Assembly (NCBI GenBank): GCA_013824045.1
Contig: PNND01000327.1
Coordinates: 1 to 5,386, forward strand
From: Rhodobacter sp.
GTDB lineage: Bacteria; Pseudomonadota; Alphaproteobacteria; Rhodobacterales; Rhodobacteraceae
Direction: 5' to 3'
DNA: 5,386 nt
The first letter of the stretch is position 1, and every line of letters starts with the position of its first letter. A model generated the notes under the pieces. It was not told where the DNA came from. It searched no databases and was given only the letters and a program-made list of their open reading frames with translations. Both the position numbers and the translations under genes were made by a program. Positions 1-5,386 of this stretch are shown here, in pieces.

Positions 1-272
1 CTCCCTTTGGCAAAACCGGCCGGGCCGCCCTTGCCTTCGCCGCTGATCTTCAGGCTCTTGCCTTCGATCCGGTCGCTGATCGACACCGCCCCTTTGAAGG
101 TTGCCTTCACCGGGCCGACCTTCTGGGTCACCACGGCTTCGAACCCATCTTCCGGGCTGCCAGTCATGCTTTCGCATCCCGGCACGCATTCCTTCAGAAC
201 ATCGGGGTTCAGGATGGCGGCCCAGACGGTTGCCGGGTCTGCCTTGATCTCTCGAAAATCGCTGAGCTGCAT
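1..272 (-). CDS. coxG: CoxG-like SRPBCC-family protein (carbon monoxide dehydrogenase subunit G), 5' part only
   Basis: The first 90 codons are present; the gene runs off the left edge, so about the last 40% of a normal protein of roughly 150 residues is missing. The visible protein begins MQLSDFREIKADPATVW, a typical SRPBCC start. It continues with the CoxG hallmarks VPGCESMTGSPEDGF (residues 30-44), QKVGPVKATFKG (50-61) and ISGEGKGGPAGFAKG (76-90). The ATG is preceded by a good ribosome site (GAGGGA, six bases upstream), which fixes the start. Known for the family: CoxG is a membrane-binding accessory of the aerobic molybdenum CO dehydrogenase and is thought to recruit that enzyme to the membrane. 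Close paralogues accompany other molybdenum hydroxylases and occur in organisms lacking CO dehydrogenase, so CO oxidation is not proven here. It lies 99 bases downstream of the kinase gene on the same strand and could be co-transcribed or have its own promoter. Confidence 0.9.
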   Translation of the reverse strand, partial: MQLSDFREIKADPATVWAAILNPDVLKECVPGCESMTGSPEDGFEAVVTQKVGPVKATFKGAVSISDRIEGKSLKISGEGKGGPAGFAKG

Positions 273-358
273 GTCTCTTCCCTCGTCTCGGCATCAGACT
301 AAGCGGCAGGCGCGCCGCCCGATATGGAACAATGGTCGTATAGGCGGGGTCGCGGCAT

Positions 359-391
359 GGCTGCCGCCGCGTTATCCCGCCGCAGGCAGCC
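359..391 (-). repeat. Inverted repeat (hairpin) across the kinase stop codon
   Basis: A perfect 7-base inverted repeat, GGCTGCC at 359-365 and GGCAGCC at 385-391, flanks a 19-base loop that contains the TAA stop of the hybrid kinase (372-374). Three further G-C pairs could form inside the loop. In RNA of the minus strand this would be a GC-rich stem just at the gene end. No run of T follows it, so it is not a canonical intrinsic terminator. It could slow ribosomes or polymerase, protect the 3' end, or be chance in GC-rich sequence. Confidence 0.3.
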
Positions 392-2591
392 CTGCGATAA
401 AGCTTTCCAGCGCGCGCGGCTCCAGCGGTTTCATCATCAACCCGATGCCGGCCTCGGCGCAAGCGGCGCGCAGGTCCGGGCGGCGGTCGGCGGTCACGAT
501 CCGCGACGGCACCGCGCCATGGCGGGCCTGAACCTCGGCCACAAAGCGCAGGCCATCCATCCCGTCACCCAGATTGTGATCGACGATAAAGCAGTCGGGC
601 AGGATGCCCAGTTCCTCGATCAACTCCAGCGCCTCTTCGCCCGAAGCCGCGTCCAGCACGCTGACCCCCCATTTCTCCAGCAACAGGCCCATCGCGCGGC
701 GCAGATCGCCGTCGTTTTCCACCAGAAACACGATCCGGTTCTGCATCGACGGGCGCGGCGCGGGCGATGGGGCGGCGCTTAGGCGCGGGCCTTCGGCCAG
801 CAGCGAAAGGCCTTCGGACAGCGGCACCTGCACCATGAAGCATGTCCCCACCCCAATCTGCGAGGTCAGGCCCAGCGGATGGCCGAGCAGCGCGCAGGCC
901 CGTTCAACGATGGCCAGCCCCAGCCCCATCCCCTCGGAGGCCGAAGCGCGCGCGTTCAGGCGGTGGAACTCTTTGAAGATGTTGTCCTGTTCCTCTTCGG
1001 GTATCCCCGGCCCGGTGTCGCGCACCTCGATCCGCACCATCCCACCGCGCCGCCGCACCCCCACCAGCACCCGGCCACGGTCGGTATAGCGGATCGCATT
1101 GCCGATCAGGTTCTGCAGGATGCGCCGCAGATAGGCCGGGTCCGACATCACCGAGACATGCGATGGCACCACCGAAAGGCGCAGCCCCTTGGCCGCCGCG
1201 ATGGCCCCGAATTCATCATTCAACTGCGCCAGCAACCGATCCAGCCGCACCGGCCCCACCGCCACCGCCGCCCGCCCGCTTTCCAGTTTGGAAATGTCCA
1301 ACAGCGCGCCCAGAATCCCCTCGACTGACAAAAGCGCATTCTGAGCCTTGTCCAGCGTCGCCTTGGCCTCGGGCACCAGCCCTTCATCCCCGATGGACGA
1401 GATGAACAGCTTAGCCGCCGACAGGGGTTGCAGCAGATCATGGCTGGCCGCCGCGACGAAGCGCGACCGGCTGGCATTCGCCCGCTCGGCATTGGCCAGC
1501 GCATCCTCCAGTTCCAGCGTGCGCTCCATCACCCGCGCCTCGAGCGTTTCATTGGCGCGGCTCAGCGCCTCAATCGCCGCGCGTTCGGCGGTCACATCGG
1601 TGAAGGACATCACGAAACCGCCATCGGGCATGGCTTGGGCAAAGACATCCATGATCATGTCAGGGCCCCGCCGCAACTCGAACCGCAGCGCCCCCCGGTC
1701 GCCCTTGCCCGCCACCCAATCGCCCAGCCGGGCCTCGGTCATCCCCTCGCCAAAGGCCAGATCGGGGCGGAACCGGTCCAGAATGGCGTCAAAGCTCACT
1801 CCCATACGGAACCGCACCATCGGGATCACCAGCAACTGGCCCAGCCTCTGGTTCCACCCCACCAGCCGCGCCTCGGCATCAAAGATGCAAACGCCCTGGC
1901 TGATATGGTCCAGCGTGGCGCGGATCACGCGCGCCTGATCATCCAGCATCTTGCCGCGTTCCGACCGTTCCAGACGGATGATCTCGGTCACATCCGTTTG
2001 CAGGATCACCGTTCCGCCATCCACGGTGCGGTGCTCGCTCACCTGCACCCAGCGGTCCCAGACCATGCGCACGTTAAAGATCACATGCTGGTCCTGATGC
2101 CGCCTGCGCCGCGCCACGGCCCATTCCTCGGCCGTTTCCCCCCCGGGTAACTCCAGAAAGCGCGACCGGCTGACCCTTTCGACATAATCGCCAAAGGTCA
2201 GCCCCGGTTTGAGATATTCGCGCAGGTCCAGCATATGCATGCCAAATCGCGAATTGCACATCACCAGCACATCCTGCGCATCGAACAGCGCAAAGCCTTC
2301 CTGAATCGTCTCGATGGCGTTGGCGAGGTTCTGGCGCGCAGCCTCGGTTGCACGATTGGCCTCCGCCAGCCTTGAATTGCTGTCATTCAGCAGGTCCAGC
2401 GCGCGTTCCAGATCGCGTGTGCGTTCGCCGACCTGATCCTCCAGCATGGCGGCACGCTGGAACTGGGCATAGGCGGCACCACTGTCATCGGTGATCTGTT
2501 CCACCCGCCGCATCAGAACCTGCGCAATGGTCAAGAGCTTTTGCGTCTGCCGTTCGGGCGGATCGGCGGGGTTGATCAGCGTGTCGATCAT
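372..2591 (-). CDS. Hybrid sensor histidine kinase, coiled coil-PAS-PAS-HisKA-HATPase-REC (NahK/FlhS-like)
   Basis: A 739-residue soluble kinase; no membrane segment or signal peptide is visible. In order: an N-terminal helical and coiled-coil part (about 1-90, heptad-like EDQVGERTRDLERALDLL), two PAS domains of the PAS_7 type (about 90-200 and 225-335), a connecting coiled coil (336-372), HisKA with phosphoacceptor His384 in ASHDLLQPLSAAKLF, and an ATPase domain with N box N494/N498, G1 box DTGPGI (525-530) and G2 box GMGLGLA (554-560). The end is a receiver (about 618-736) with phosphoacceptor Asp671, Thr700 and Lys721. The receiver's usual acidic pair reads Glu625-Asn626. The ATG overlaps the FIST stop codon as ATGA and has GGTGGGG four bases upstream; a longer reading starting at 2777 would lie inside the FIST gene and has unnatural composition. 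The ASHDLLQPL box and FIST partner are those of NahK-type kinases, which respond to NosP. FlhS/RfdS-type C1 sensors are the alternative. With its receiver it may also work as a phosphatase or phosphate sink. Confidence 0.95.
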   Translation of the reverse strand: MIDTLINPADPPERQTQKLLTIAQVLMRRVEQITDDSGAAYAQFQRAAMLEDQVGERTRDLERALDLLNDSNSRLAEANRATEAARQNLANAIETIQEGFALFDAQDVLVMCNSRFGMHMLDLREYLKPGLTFGDYVERVSRSRFLELPGGETAEEWAVARRRRHQDQHVIFNVRMVWDRWVQVSEHRTVDGGTVILQTDVTEIIRLERSERGKMLDDQARVIRATLDHISQGVCIFDAEARLVGWNQRLGQLLVIPMVRFRMGVSFDAILDRFRPDLAFGEGMTEARLGDWVAGKGDRGALRFELRRGPDMIMDVFAQAMPDGGFVMSFTDVTAERAAIEALSRANETLEARVMERTLELEDALANAERANASRSRFVAAASHDLLQPLSAAKLFISSIGDEGLVPEAKATLDKAQNALLSVEGILGALLDISKLESGRAAVAVGPVRLDRLLAQLNDEFGAIAAAKGLRLSVVPSHVSVMSDPAYLRRILQNLIGNAIRYTDRGRVLVGVRRRGGMVRIEVRDTGPGIPEEEQDNIFKEFHRLNARASASEGMGLGLAIVERACALLGHPLGLTSQIGVGTCFMVQVPLSEGLSLLAEGPRLSAAPSPAPRPSMQNRIVFLVENDGDLRRAMGLLLEKWGVSVLDAASGEEALELIEELGILPDCFIVDHNLGDGMDGLRFVAEVQARHGAVPSRIVTADRRPDLRAACAEAGIGLMMKPLEPRALESFIAGLPAAG

Positions 2592-3778
2592 CGCGCCCCA
2601 CCGGACAAAAGGCCACCCGGCGGATAGATCGCAACCCCGGTCATGGTCTGGTTCACATGCATGGAATTCAACTGCTCGCCATAGGTGGAAAAGCCCACCA
2701 CCCCATTGGCGCGCAGGATGGCCGACACCGCCCCGGTCTTTTGCTTTTCCTGCGCCTCCATCCGCCGCAGGATGCAATCGCAGGCCAGAATGGCCACCGG
2801 CTGGCCCTTGGCCGCCAGCGCGGCCATTTCCACCTCCAGATGCGCCACCATGTCCTGCGGCTGCGCCAGCGTCAGCACGACGCCTTCGTCGATGGCGGAA
2901 AAGAAGATCAGATCGCCCGCCTCGCCCACCTCGCGGATGGCGCGCACATGGTGTTTGCCGCCGATGCGCACCACAACCGGGTGGGCGGCAAAGGTGAAGG
3001 TGGTCAGTTGCGCCGGATCCTTGCCCAGAAGCCGCGCATATTCCTGTGCCGCAGGTTCTGCGTTGATCGTCCGCACGATGCGCCGGGCAGGATCGGCCTC
3101 GGTCACCACCATCCGCGCTTCTGTGGGCAGCAGATGATCAAGGCTGAACACCTTCACCCGGCAATCCGTGCGGATCAGCGCCAGCACGGCGGCATTCTGC
3201 AAGGCATGCCCCTCATGCAGCACATAGGTCGCCTTGAACCGCGTCCCGTCCCCCGCCGATCCGCCAAACAGCGGCACCGGCCCAAGGCCCGAGGCAAGGG
3301 CCGAGGTCAGCTCATCCTCACGCACTGAAAGACCGTCCACGAGCAGAAAGGCAAACTCGCCCGCCCATTCCGGCTTTTGCCGCGCCAACCCCTGCCGTGA
3401 CCGGATCAGCCGCCCGATCATCGCCTCGCGCTCCATCACCGAAAGATCGGGCACTAGCAAAAGATCAGCGGCAAAATACGCAGCGGGCAGGCCCACGGCA
3501 ACAATTTCGCCTTCGGTGTAACCCTCACCCGAAATCTCACCTGCCGTGGAACAGCCGATCACCGGCGCGCCTCCGAACCGCCCCGGCAGGCGCAGCGCCA
3601 GCGCATCCAGATCGGCATCCGGCGAGACGAACAGCACGATCAGCGCAAAAGGCCCCGGCCCCAACGCCTCTTCCAGCCGTCGCAGGGGATTGGCCGCCGT
3701 GACAGAGACAGAGGCCCGCGCCACCAGCGCCAGCCCCACCCGATCCGGCCCTGCAACGCCCTCCCAAGGCTGGTTCAC
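2588..3778 (-). CDS. FIST-domain sensor protein (NosP-like)
   Basis: A 396-residue protein without signal peptide or membrane segment, expected in the cytoplasm. The FIST_N part (about 35-235) carries GCSTAGEIS (75-83), FLLVDGLS (144-151), GGSAGDG (172-178) and HEGHALQNAAVLALI (188-202). The FIST_C part (about 245-385) carries FFSAIDEG (292-299), ACDCILRR (332-339), GFSTYGEQ (362-369) and HVNQTMTGVAI (374-384). These are the standard marks of the family, so assignment is firm. Known: FIST proteins are ligand-sensing partners of signalling proteins, and the NosP branch binds haem and nitric oxide and controls a co-encoded NahK kinase. Inferred: this one controls the adjacent kinase, whose start codon overlaps its stop (ATGA), which favours coupled translation. 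Histidines that could bind haem include His188, His191, His276, His277 and His374; which, if any, does so cannot be read here. The start is GTG; the frame is closed by TAA at 3812-3814 with no other usable start before it. A G-rich stretch upstream is the ribosome site. Another ligand remains possible. Confidence 0.93.
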   Translation of the reverse strand: MNQPWEGVAGPDRVGLALVARASVSVTAANPLRRLEEALGPGPFALIVLFVSPDADLDALALRLPGRFGGAPVIGCSTAGEISGEGYTEGEIVAVGLPAAYFAADLLLVPDLSVMEREAMIGRLIRSRQGLARQKPEWAGEFAFLLVDGLSVREDELTSALASGLGPVPLFGGSAGDGTRFKATYVLHEGHALQNAAVLALIRTDCRVKVFSLDHLLPTEARMVVTEADPARRIVRTINAEPAAQEYARLLGKDPAQLTTFTFAAHPVVVRIGGKHHVRAIREVGEAGDLIFFSAIDEGVVLTLAQPQDMVAHLEVEMAALAAKGQPVAILACDCILRRMEAQEKQKTGAVSAILRANGVVGFSTYGEQLNSMHVNQTMTGVAIYPPGGLLSGGAR

Positions 3779-3810
3779 CGCATTCCCCCCAAGCGCCCCC
3801 CGACGTATCC

Positions 3811-3837
3811 CTTATAGAAAGGCTAGCCCCCGCCCAA
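3811..3837 (-). promoter_or_regulatory. Possible sigma-70-type promoter of the FIST-kinase operon
   Basis: On the minus strand, TTGGGC (3832-3837) and TATAAG (3811-3816) stand 15 bases apart, in the only A/T-leaning patch of the 156-base gap between the regulator and FIST genes. Transcription would start near 3804, giving a leader of about 26 bases. The spacing is shorter than the usual 17 and the -35 box is only half matched, so this is a weak call. The alternative is read-through from the regulator gene, as no convincing terminator lies in the gap. Confidence 0.3.
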
Positions 3838-3934
3838 GCATCGGACAAGCCCTGCCAGAATGAAGGGATGATGCCGCCCCGAACCTGATCCGGAGCCGCC
3901 CGCAATGACCGGAGGTCCCAGGTCGAGCGTCCTA

Positions 3935-4618
3935 TCAACTGGCTTCCGGCATCAGCCGATCAAAGCTCGCTTCCCGCGCGATCAGAACCGCCTGCGTCCG
4001 GCTTTGCACGCCCAGCTTGCGCATGATGGCGGTGACATGGGCCTTCACCGTGGTTTCCGCGATGGTCAGCTCATAGGCGATCTGCTTGTTCAGCATCCCC
4101 TCGCAGATCAGTTGCAGGATCTTGGCCTGCTGCCGCGTTAGCAGCGACAGCCGCGCAATCGCCTCTTCCTGCTGATTGGCGGGCGCATTGGGATCGGCCT
4201 GCGGGACAAACCCATCCGGCAGATAGCCGTCTCCCGCACGGATCGCGTCAAAGGCCGCCTTGAACACCTCGCGCCGCGAATGTTTGGGCACGAACCCCAC
4301 CGCCCCCGCGCGCAGGGCCGCCCCGATCACCCGGTTGTCAGCCAATGAGCTGACCACCACCACCGGCACATCCCCCACGGTCGCGCGCAGGCGGATCAAC
4401 CCGTCCAGCCCGTTCACATCCGGCAGGTTCAGATCCAGCACGATCACATCGGGCAAAGGCGACAGATCCAGCCGCGTCAGCGCGGTTTCCAGCCGGTCGG
4501 CGGTTTCCACAATCTCGATCCCCGCGACCGCGCGCAGGGTCATCGACAGCGCATCGCAAAACAGCGGGTGATCATCCACGATCAACGCCGATGTCAGCTT
4601 CCGCAAACCCTGTTCCAT
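3935..4618 (-). CDS. NarL/FixJ-family response regulator with LuxR-type DNA-binding domain
   Basis: A 227-residue two-domain regulator, normal for the family. The receiver (about 8-123) has the acidic pair Asp15-Asp16 in IVDDHPLF, phosphoacceptor Asp62 in VLDLNLPDVNG, Ser90 and Lys112 in FVPKHSRREV. A linker leads to a LuxR-type helix-turn-helix (about 160-214) with LTRQQAKILQLICEGMLNKQIA and recognition-helix region TTVKAHVTAIMRKLG. It should bind DNA as a phosphorylation-dependent dimer. Start choice: an in-frame ATG at 4639 (seven residues longer, MERVDRG) has no ribosome site, and the best promoter would place the transcript start right on it. The ATG at 4618 has GGA seven bases upstream and is preferred, though not certain. 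It lies first in the same-strand series regulator, FIST, hybrid kinase, which makes the kinase its likely partner. Resemblance to FlhR, RfdR and ErbR-type regulators of C1 or alcohol oxidation is a family-level impression only. Confidence 0.94.
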   Translation of the reverse strand: MEQGLRKLTSALIVDDHPLFCDALSMTLRAVAGIEIVETADRLETALTRLDLSPLPDVIVLDLNLPDVNGLDGLIRLRATVGDVPVVVVSSLADNRVIGAALRAGAVGFVPKHSRREVFKAAFDAIRAGDGYLPDGFVPQADPNAPANQQEEAIARLSLLTRQQAKILQLICEGMLNKQIAYELTIAETTVKAHVTAIMRKLGVQSRTQAVLIAREASFDRLMPEAS

Positions 4619-4645
4619 ACCCCGATCCACCCGTTCCATGCAGGC

Positions 4646-4674
4646 AGGCTAGCAGCCCCGCCCCGCCCCGCCAA
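4646..4674 (-). promoter_or_regulatory. Possible sigma-70-type promoter of the response regulator gene
   Basis: On the minus strand, TTGGCG (4669-4674) and TAGCCT (4646-4651) stand exactly 17 bases apart. The predicted transcript start is at about 4639, leaving a leader of some 20 bases before the preferred ATG at 4618. The -35 box matches the consensus well at TTG and the -10 box keeps T, A and the final T. The spacer is a G-rich repeat (GGGGC units). Spacing and position are good, but boxes of this strength occur by chance. Confidence 0.35.
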
Positions 4675-4788
4675 CCACGCCAAAGGTCGGAGCCGCAGCC
4701 CATCCGCCGCGCAGCTTTTCGCGCGGTTCCGCCCGAGCAGCTTTCCTTGCGGCCTTGCCCCCGCTATCAGACGAAAACCCATGCATGC

Positions 4789-4794
4789 AGGTGA
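4789..4794 (+). promoter_or_regulatory. Ribosome binding site that sets the transglycosylase start
   Basis: AGGTGA lies five bases before the ATG at 4800 and eight before the ATG at 4803. It excludes the upstream in-frame TTG at 4755 and the ATG at 4785, which it follows, and places the hydrophobic lipoprotein signal directly at the N-terminus, where it must be. Confidence 0.7.
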
Positions 4795-4799
4795 CCTTG

Positions 4800-5255
4800 A
4801 TGATGCTTTCCCGCCGCGCCCTTCTTGCCCTGTCCTTGCCGCTGGCGCTGGCCGCCTGTGGCGCGCCGCCCGAGCCGGAAGTATCACGCAGCCCACAAGG
4901 CCCGGAGGAGATCAACCGCCTGATTGCCCGCTATGCGCAGGTCTATGACATTCCCGAAAGCCTGATCCACGAAACCGTGCGCCGTGAAAGCGGCTACAAC
5001 CCCGCCGCCCGCAACGGCCCCTATTACGGGTTGATGCAGATCCATCCCCAAACCGCCCAGACGATGGGCTTTCGCGGCGATCCGTCCCAGCTTCTGGATG
5101 CCGAAACGAACATGATCTATGCGGGCAAATACCTGCGCGGGGCGTGGCTGGTGTCGCGCGGCAACCATGACGCCGCGCATATGTGGTATCGCCGGGGGTA
5201 TTACTACGAGGCCAAGCGCATGGGATTGCTCGAAGAAACCGGCCTGCGCGGCTAG
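4800..5255 (+). CDS. Small lipoprotein lytic transglycosylase (SLT family)
   Basis: A 151-residue secreted enzyme expected to cleave the MurNAc-GlcNAc bond of peptidoglycan with formation of 1,6-anhydro ends. The N-terminus MMLSRRALLALSLPLALAAC is a lipoprotein signal with lipobox LAAC; Cys20 is the lipidated residue and Gly21 after it gives no inner-membrane retention signal, so outer-membrane anchoring is likely. After a short Pro/Glu-rich linker comes one SLT domain (about 36-145): catalytic Glu63 in RRESGYNP, GPYYGLMQIHPQTAQTMGF (73-91), the AETNMIYAGKYL helix (101-112) and a C-terminal aromatic patch HMWYRRGYYYEAK. All key motifs are intact. It is among the smaller members, essentially a bare catalytic domain on a lipid anchor. 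It is transcribed away from the regulator gene and has no visible functional link to the signalling genes. Its TAG stop overlaps the convergent MttB-family stop by four bases. Confidence 0.92.
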   Translation: MMLSRRALLALSLPLALAACGAPPEPEVSRSPQGPEEINRLIARYAQVYDIPESLIHETVRRESGYNPAARNGPYYGLMQIHPQTAQTMGFRGDPSQLLDAETNMIYAGKYLRGAWLVSRGNHDAAHMWYRRGYYYEAKRMGLLEETGLRG

Positions 5256-5386
5256 TACCACATATCGGCCATCGTGGCCTTCCGGCGCGCGACGTAATCC
5301 TCCAGCGCATCCCGCATTGCGATATCCATCGGCGGGGCCTCGAATTCGGCCAGCCGCTTCTTCCACAGCCGGTTCGCCCGCGTCGC
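5252..5386 (-). CDS. MttB-family (trimethylamine methyltransferase family) protein, C-terminal end only
   Basis: An open frame enters from the right edge and ends at TAG (5252-5254). The last 44 residues are visible, with RANRLWKKRLAEFEAPPMD followed by MRDALEDYVARRKATMADMWY at the very end. This matches the C-terminal helix and tail that I recognise from MttB-superfamily proteins of marine alphaproteobacteria (pattern RANxLWKxxLxxYExPPLDxAxxxAL, then xFVARRKAxMPDxWY). Members transfer a methyl group from trimethylamine, glycine betaine or other quaternary amines to a corrinoid protein. Which substrate applies, and whether the protein has pyrrolysine, cannot be told because the catalytic barrel is outside the window. 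Only the tail is seen, so the family call is moderate. Confidence 0.72.
   Translation of the reverse strand, partial: ATRANRLWKKRLAEFEAPPMDIAMRDALEDYVARRKATMADMWY

Noticed and set aside
324..1328. Plus-strand open frames at 324-782 and 879-1328 over the kinase 3' half
   Set aside because: Shadow frames in GC-rich DNA with Pro/His/Arg-rich products and no recognisable domain.
1428..2150. Plus-strand open frame of 240 codons opposite the kinase
   Set aside because: Its product is rich in His, Pro, Gln and Arg, as expected from reading the complement of a GC-rich gene; it lies entirely over the conserved kinase domains.
372..2777. Longer form of the hybrid kinase starting at 2777 (801 residues)
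   Set aside because: The extra 62 residues lie wholly inside the FIST coding region in another frame and resemble no kinase N-terminus. The ATGA overlap start at 2591, with a ribosome site, is much better.
3843..3862. Sigma-54-like TGGCA/TTG arrangement before the FIST gene (minus strand)
   Set aside because: The spacing between the GG and GC elements is wrong: TTG falls two bases early and the required GC is CC.
3870..3934. Small stems (such as GACC-TCC-GGTC and CCGGA-TCAGG-TTCGG on the minus strand) after the response regulator stop
   Set aside because: Stems of only four or five pairs with no T run; not convincing as an intrinsic terminator.
3537..3938. Minus-strand frame of 133 codons across the gap and FIST 5' end
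   Set aside because: It overlaps the FIST N-terminal domain out of frame and has a Gly/Ala/Arg-rich product without recognisable motifs.
4780..4789. Palindrome CATGCATG/TGCATGCA before the transglycosylase ribosome site
   Set aside because: Eight bases only, no second copy near a promoter; likely chance.
4755..4799. Extended transglycosylase start at TTG 4755 or ATG 4785
   Set aside because: It would put up to 15 polar residues before the lipoprotein signal, and the clear ribosome site at 4789-4794 lies downstream of both starts.
4884..5366. Minus-strand open frames over the transglycosylase (4884-5366 and 4912-5310)
   Set aside because: They conflict with the SLT motifs on the plus strand and with the frame of the MttB-family tail, and show no family signature.
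1..5386. tRNA, rRNA, CRISPR arrays, insertion sequences, riboswitches
   Set aside because: None seen: nearly all the window is occupied by conserved coding sequence, and the three gaps (99, 156 and about 180 bases) hold no such structure.

Overview
The window is visibly GC-rich, gene-dense DNA with strong G/C preference at third codon positions. The gene set (CoxG-type protein, FIST sensor, PAS hybrid kinase, NarL-type regulator, small lipoprotein transglycosylase, MttB-family methyltransferase) fits an alphaproteobacterium, most likely of the Rhodobacterales/Roseobacter kind. This is inferred from gene content and protein style, not from any search.

Layout. On the minus strand, in transcription order from right to left: (1) a NarL/FixJ-type response regulator (3935-4618); (2) a FIST-domain sensor protein (2588-3778), after a gap of about 156 bases; (3) a hybrid histidine kinase with two PAS domains and a C-terminal receiver (372-2591), whose ATG overlaps the FIST stop codon as ATGA; (4) the 5' part of a coxG-like gene (1-272), after a gap of 99 bases, running off the left edge. 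On the plus strand, a small lipoprotein lytic transglycosylase (4800-5255) diverges from the regulator gene. It converges on the 3' end of an MttB-family methyltransferase gene (minus, 5252-5386), and the two stop codons share one CTAG.

How the genes may work together. The FIST protein, kinase and regulator form a self-contained signalling module. The FIST protein is the likely ligand sensor (FIST proteins of the NosP type bind haem and nitric oxide). The soluble kinase is the likely transducer, with phosphoacceptor His384 and receiver Asp671. The NarL-type regulator is the likely DNA-binding output. The same type of FIST + NahK-like kinase pair is known as NosP/NahK in gammaproteobacteria. 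Related kinase/NarL pairs in alphaproteobacteria (FlhS/FlhR, RfdS/RfdR) control C1 oxidation genes. Its position here between a coxG-like gene and an MttB-family gene makes a role in C1 metabolism or in sensing a diatomic gas a reasonable but unproven reading. The transglycosylase looks like an unrelated housekeeping cell-wall gene.

No RNA gene, mobile element, CRISPR array or long repeat was seen. No stretch over 300 bases lacks a gene. Two low-confidence promoters, one hairpin at a gene end and one G-rich tract are noted.
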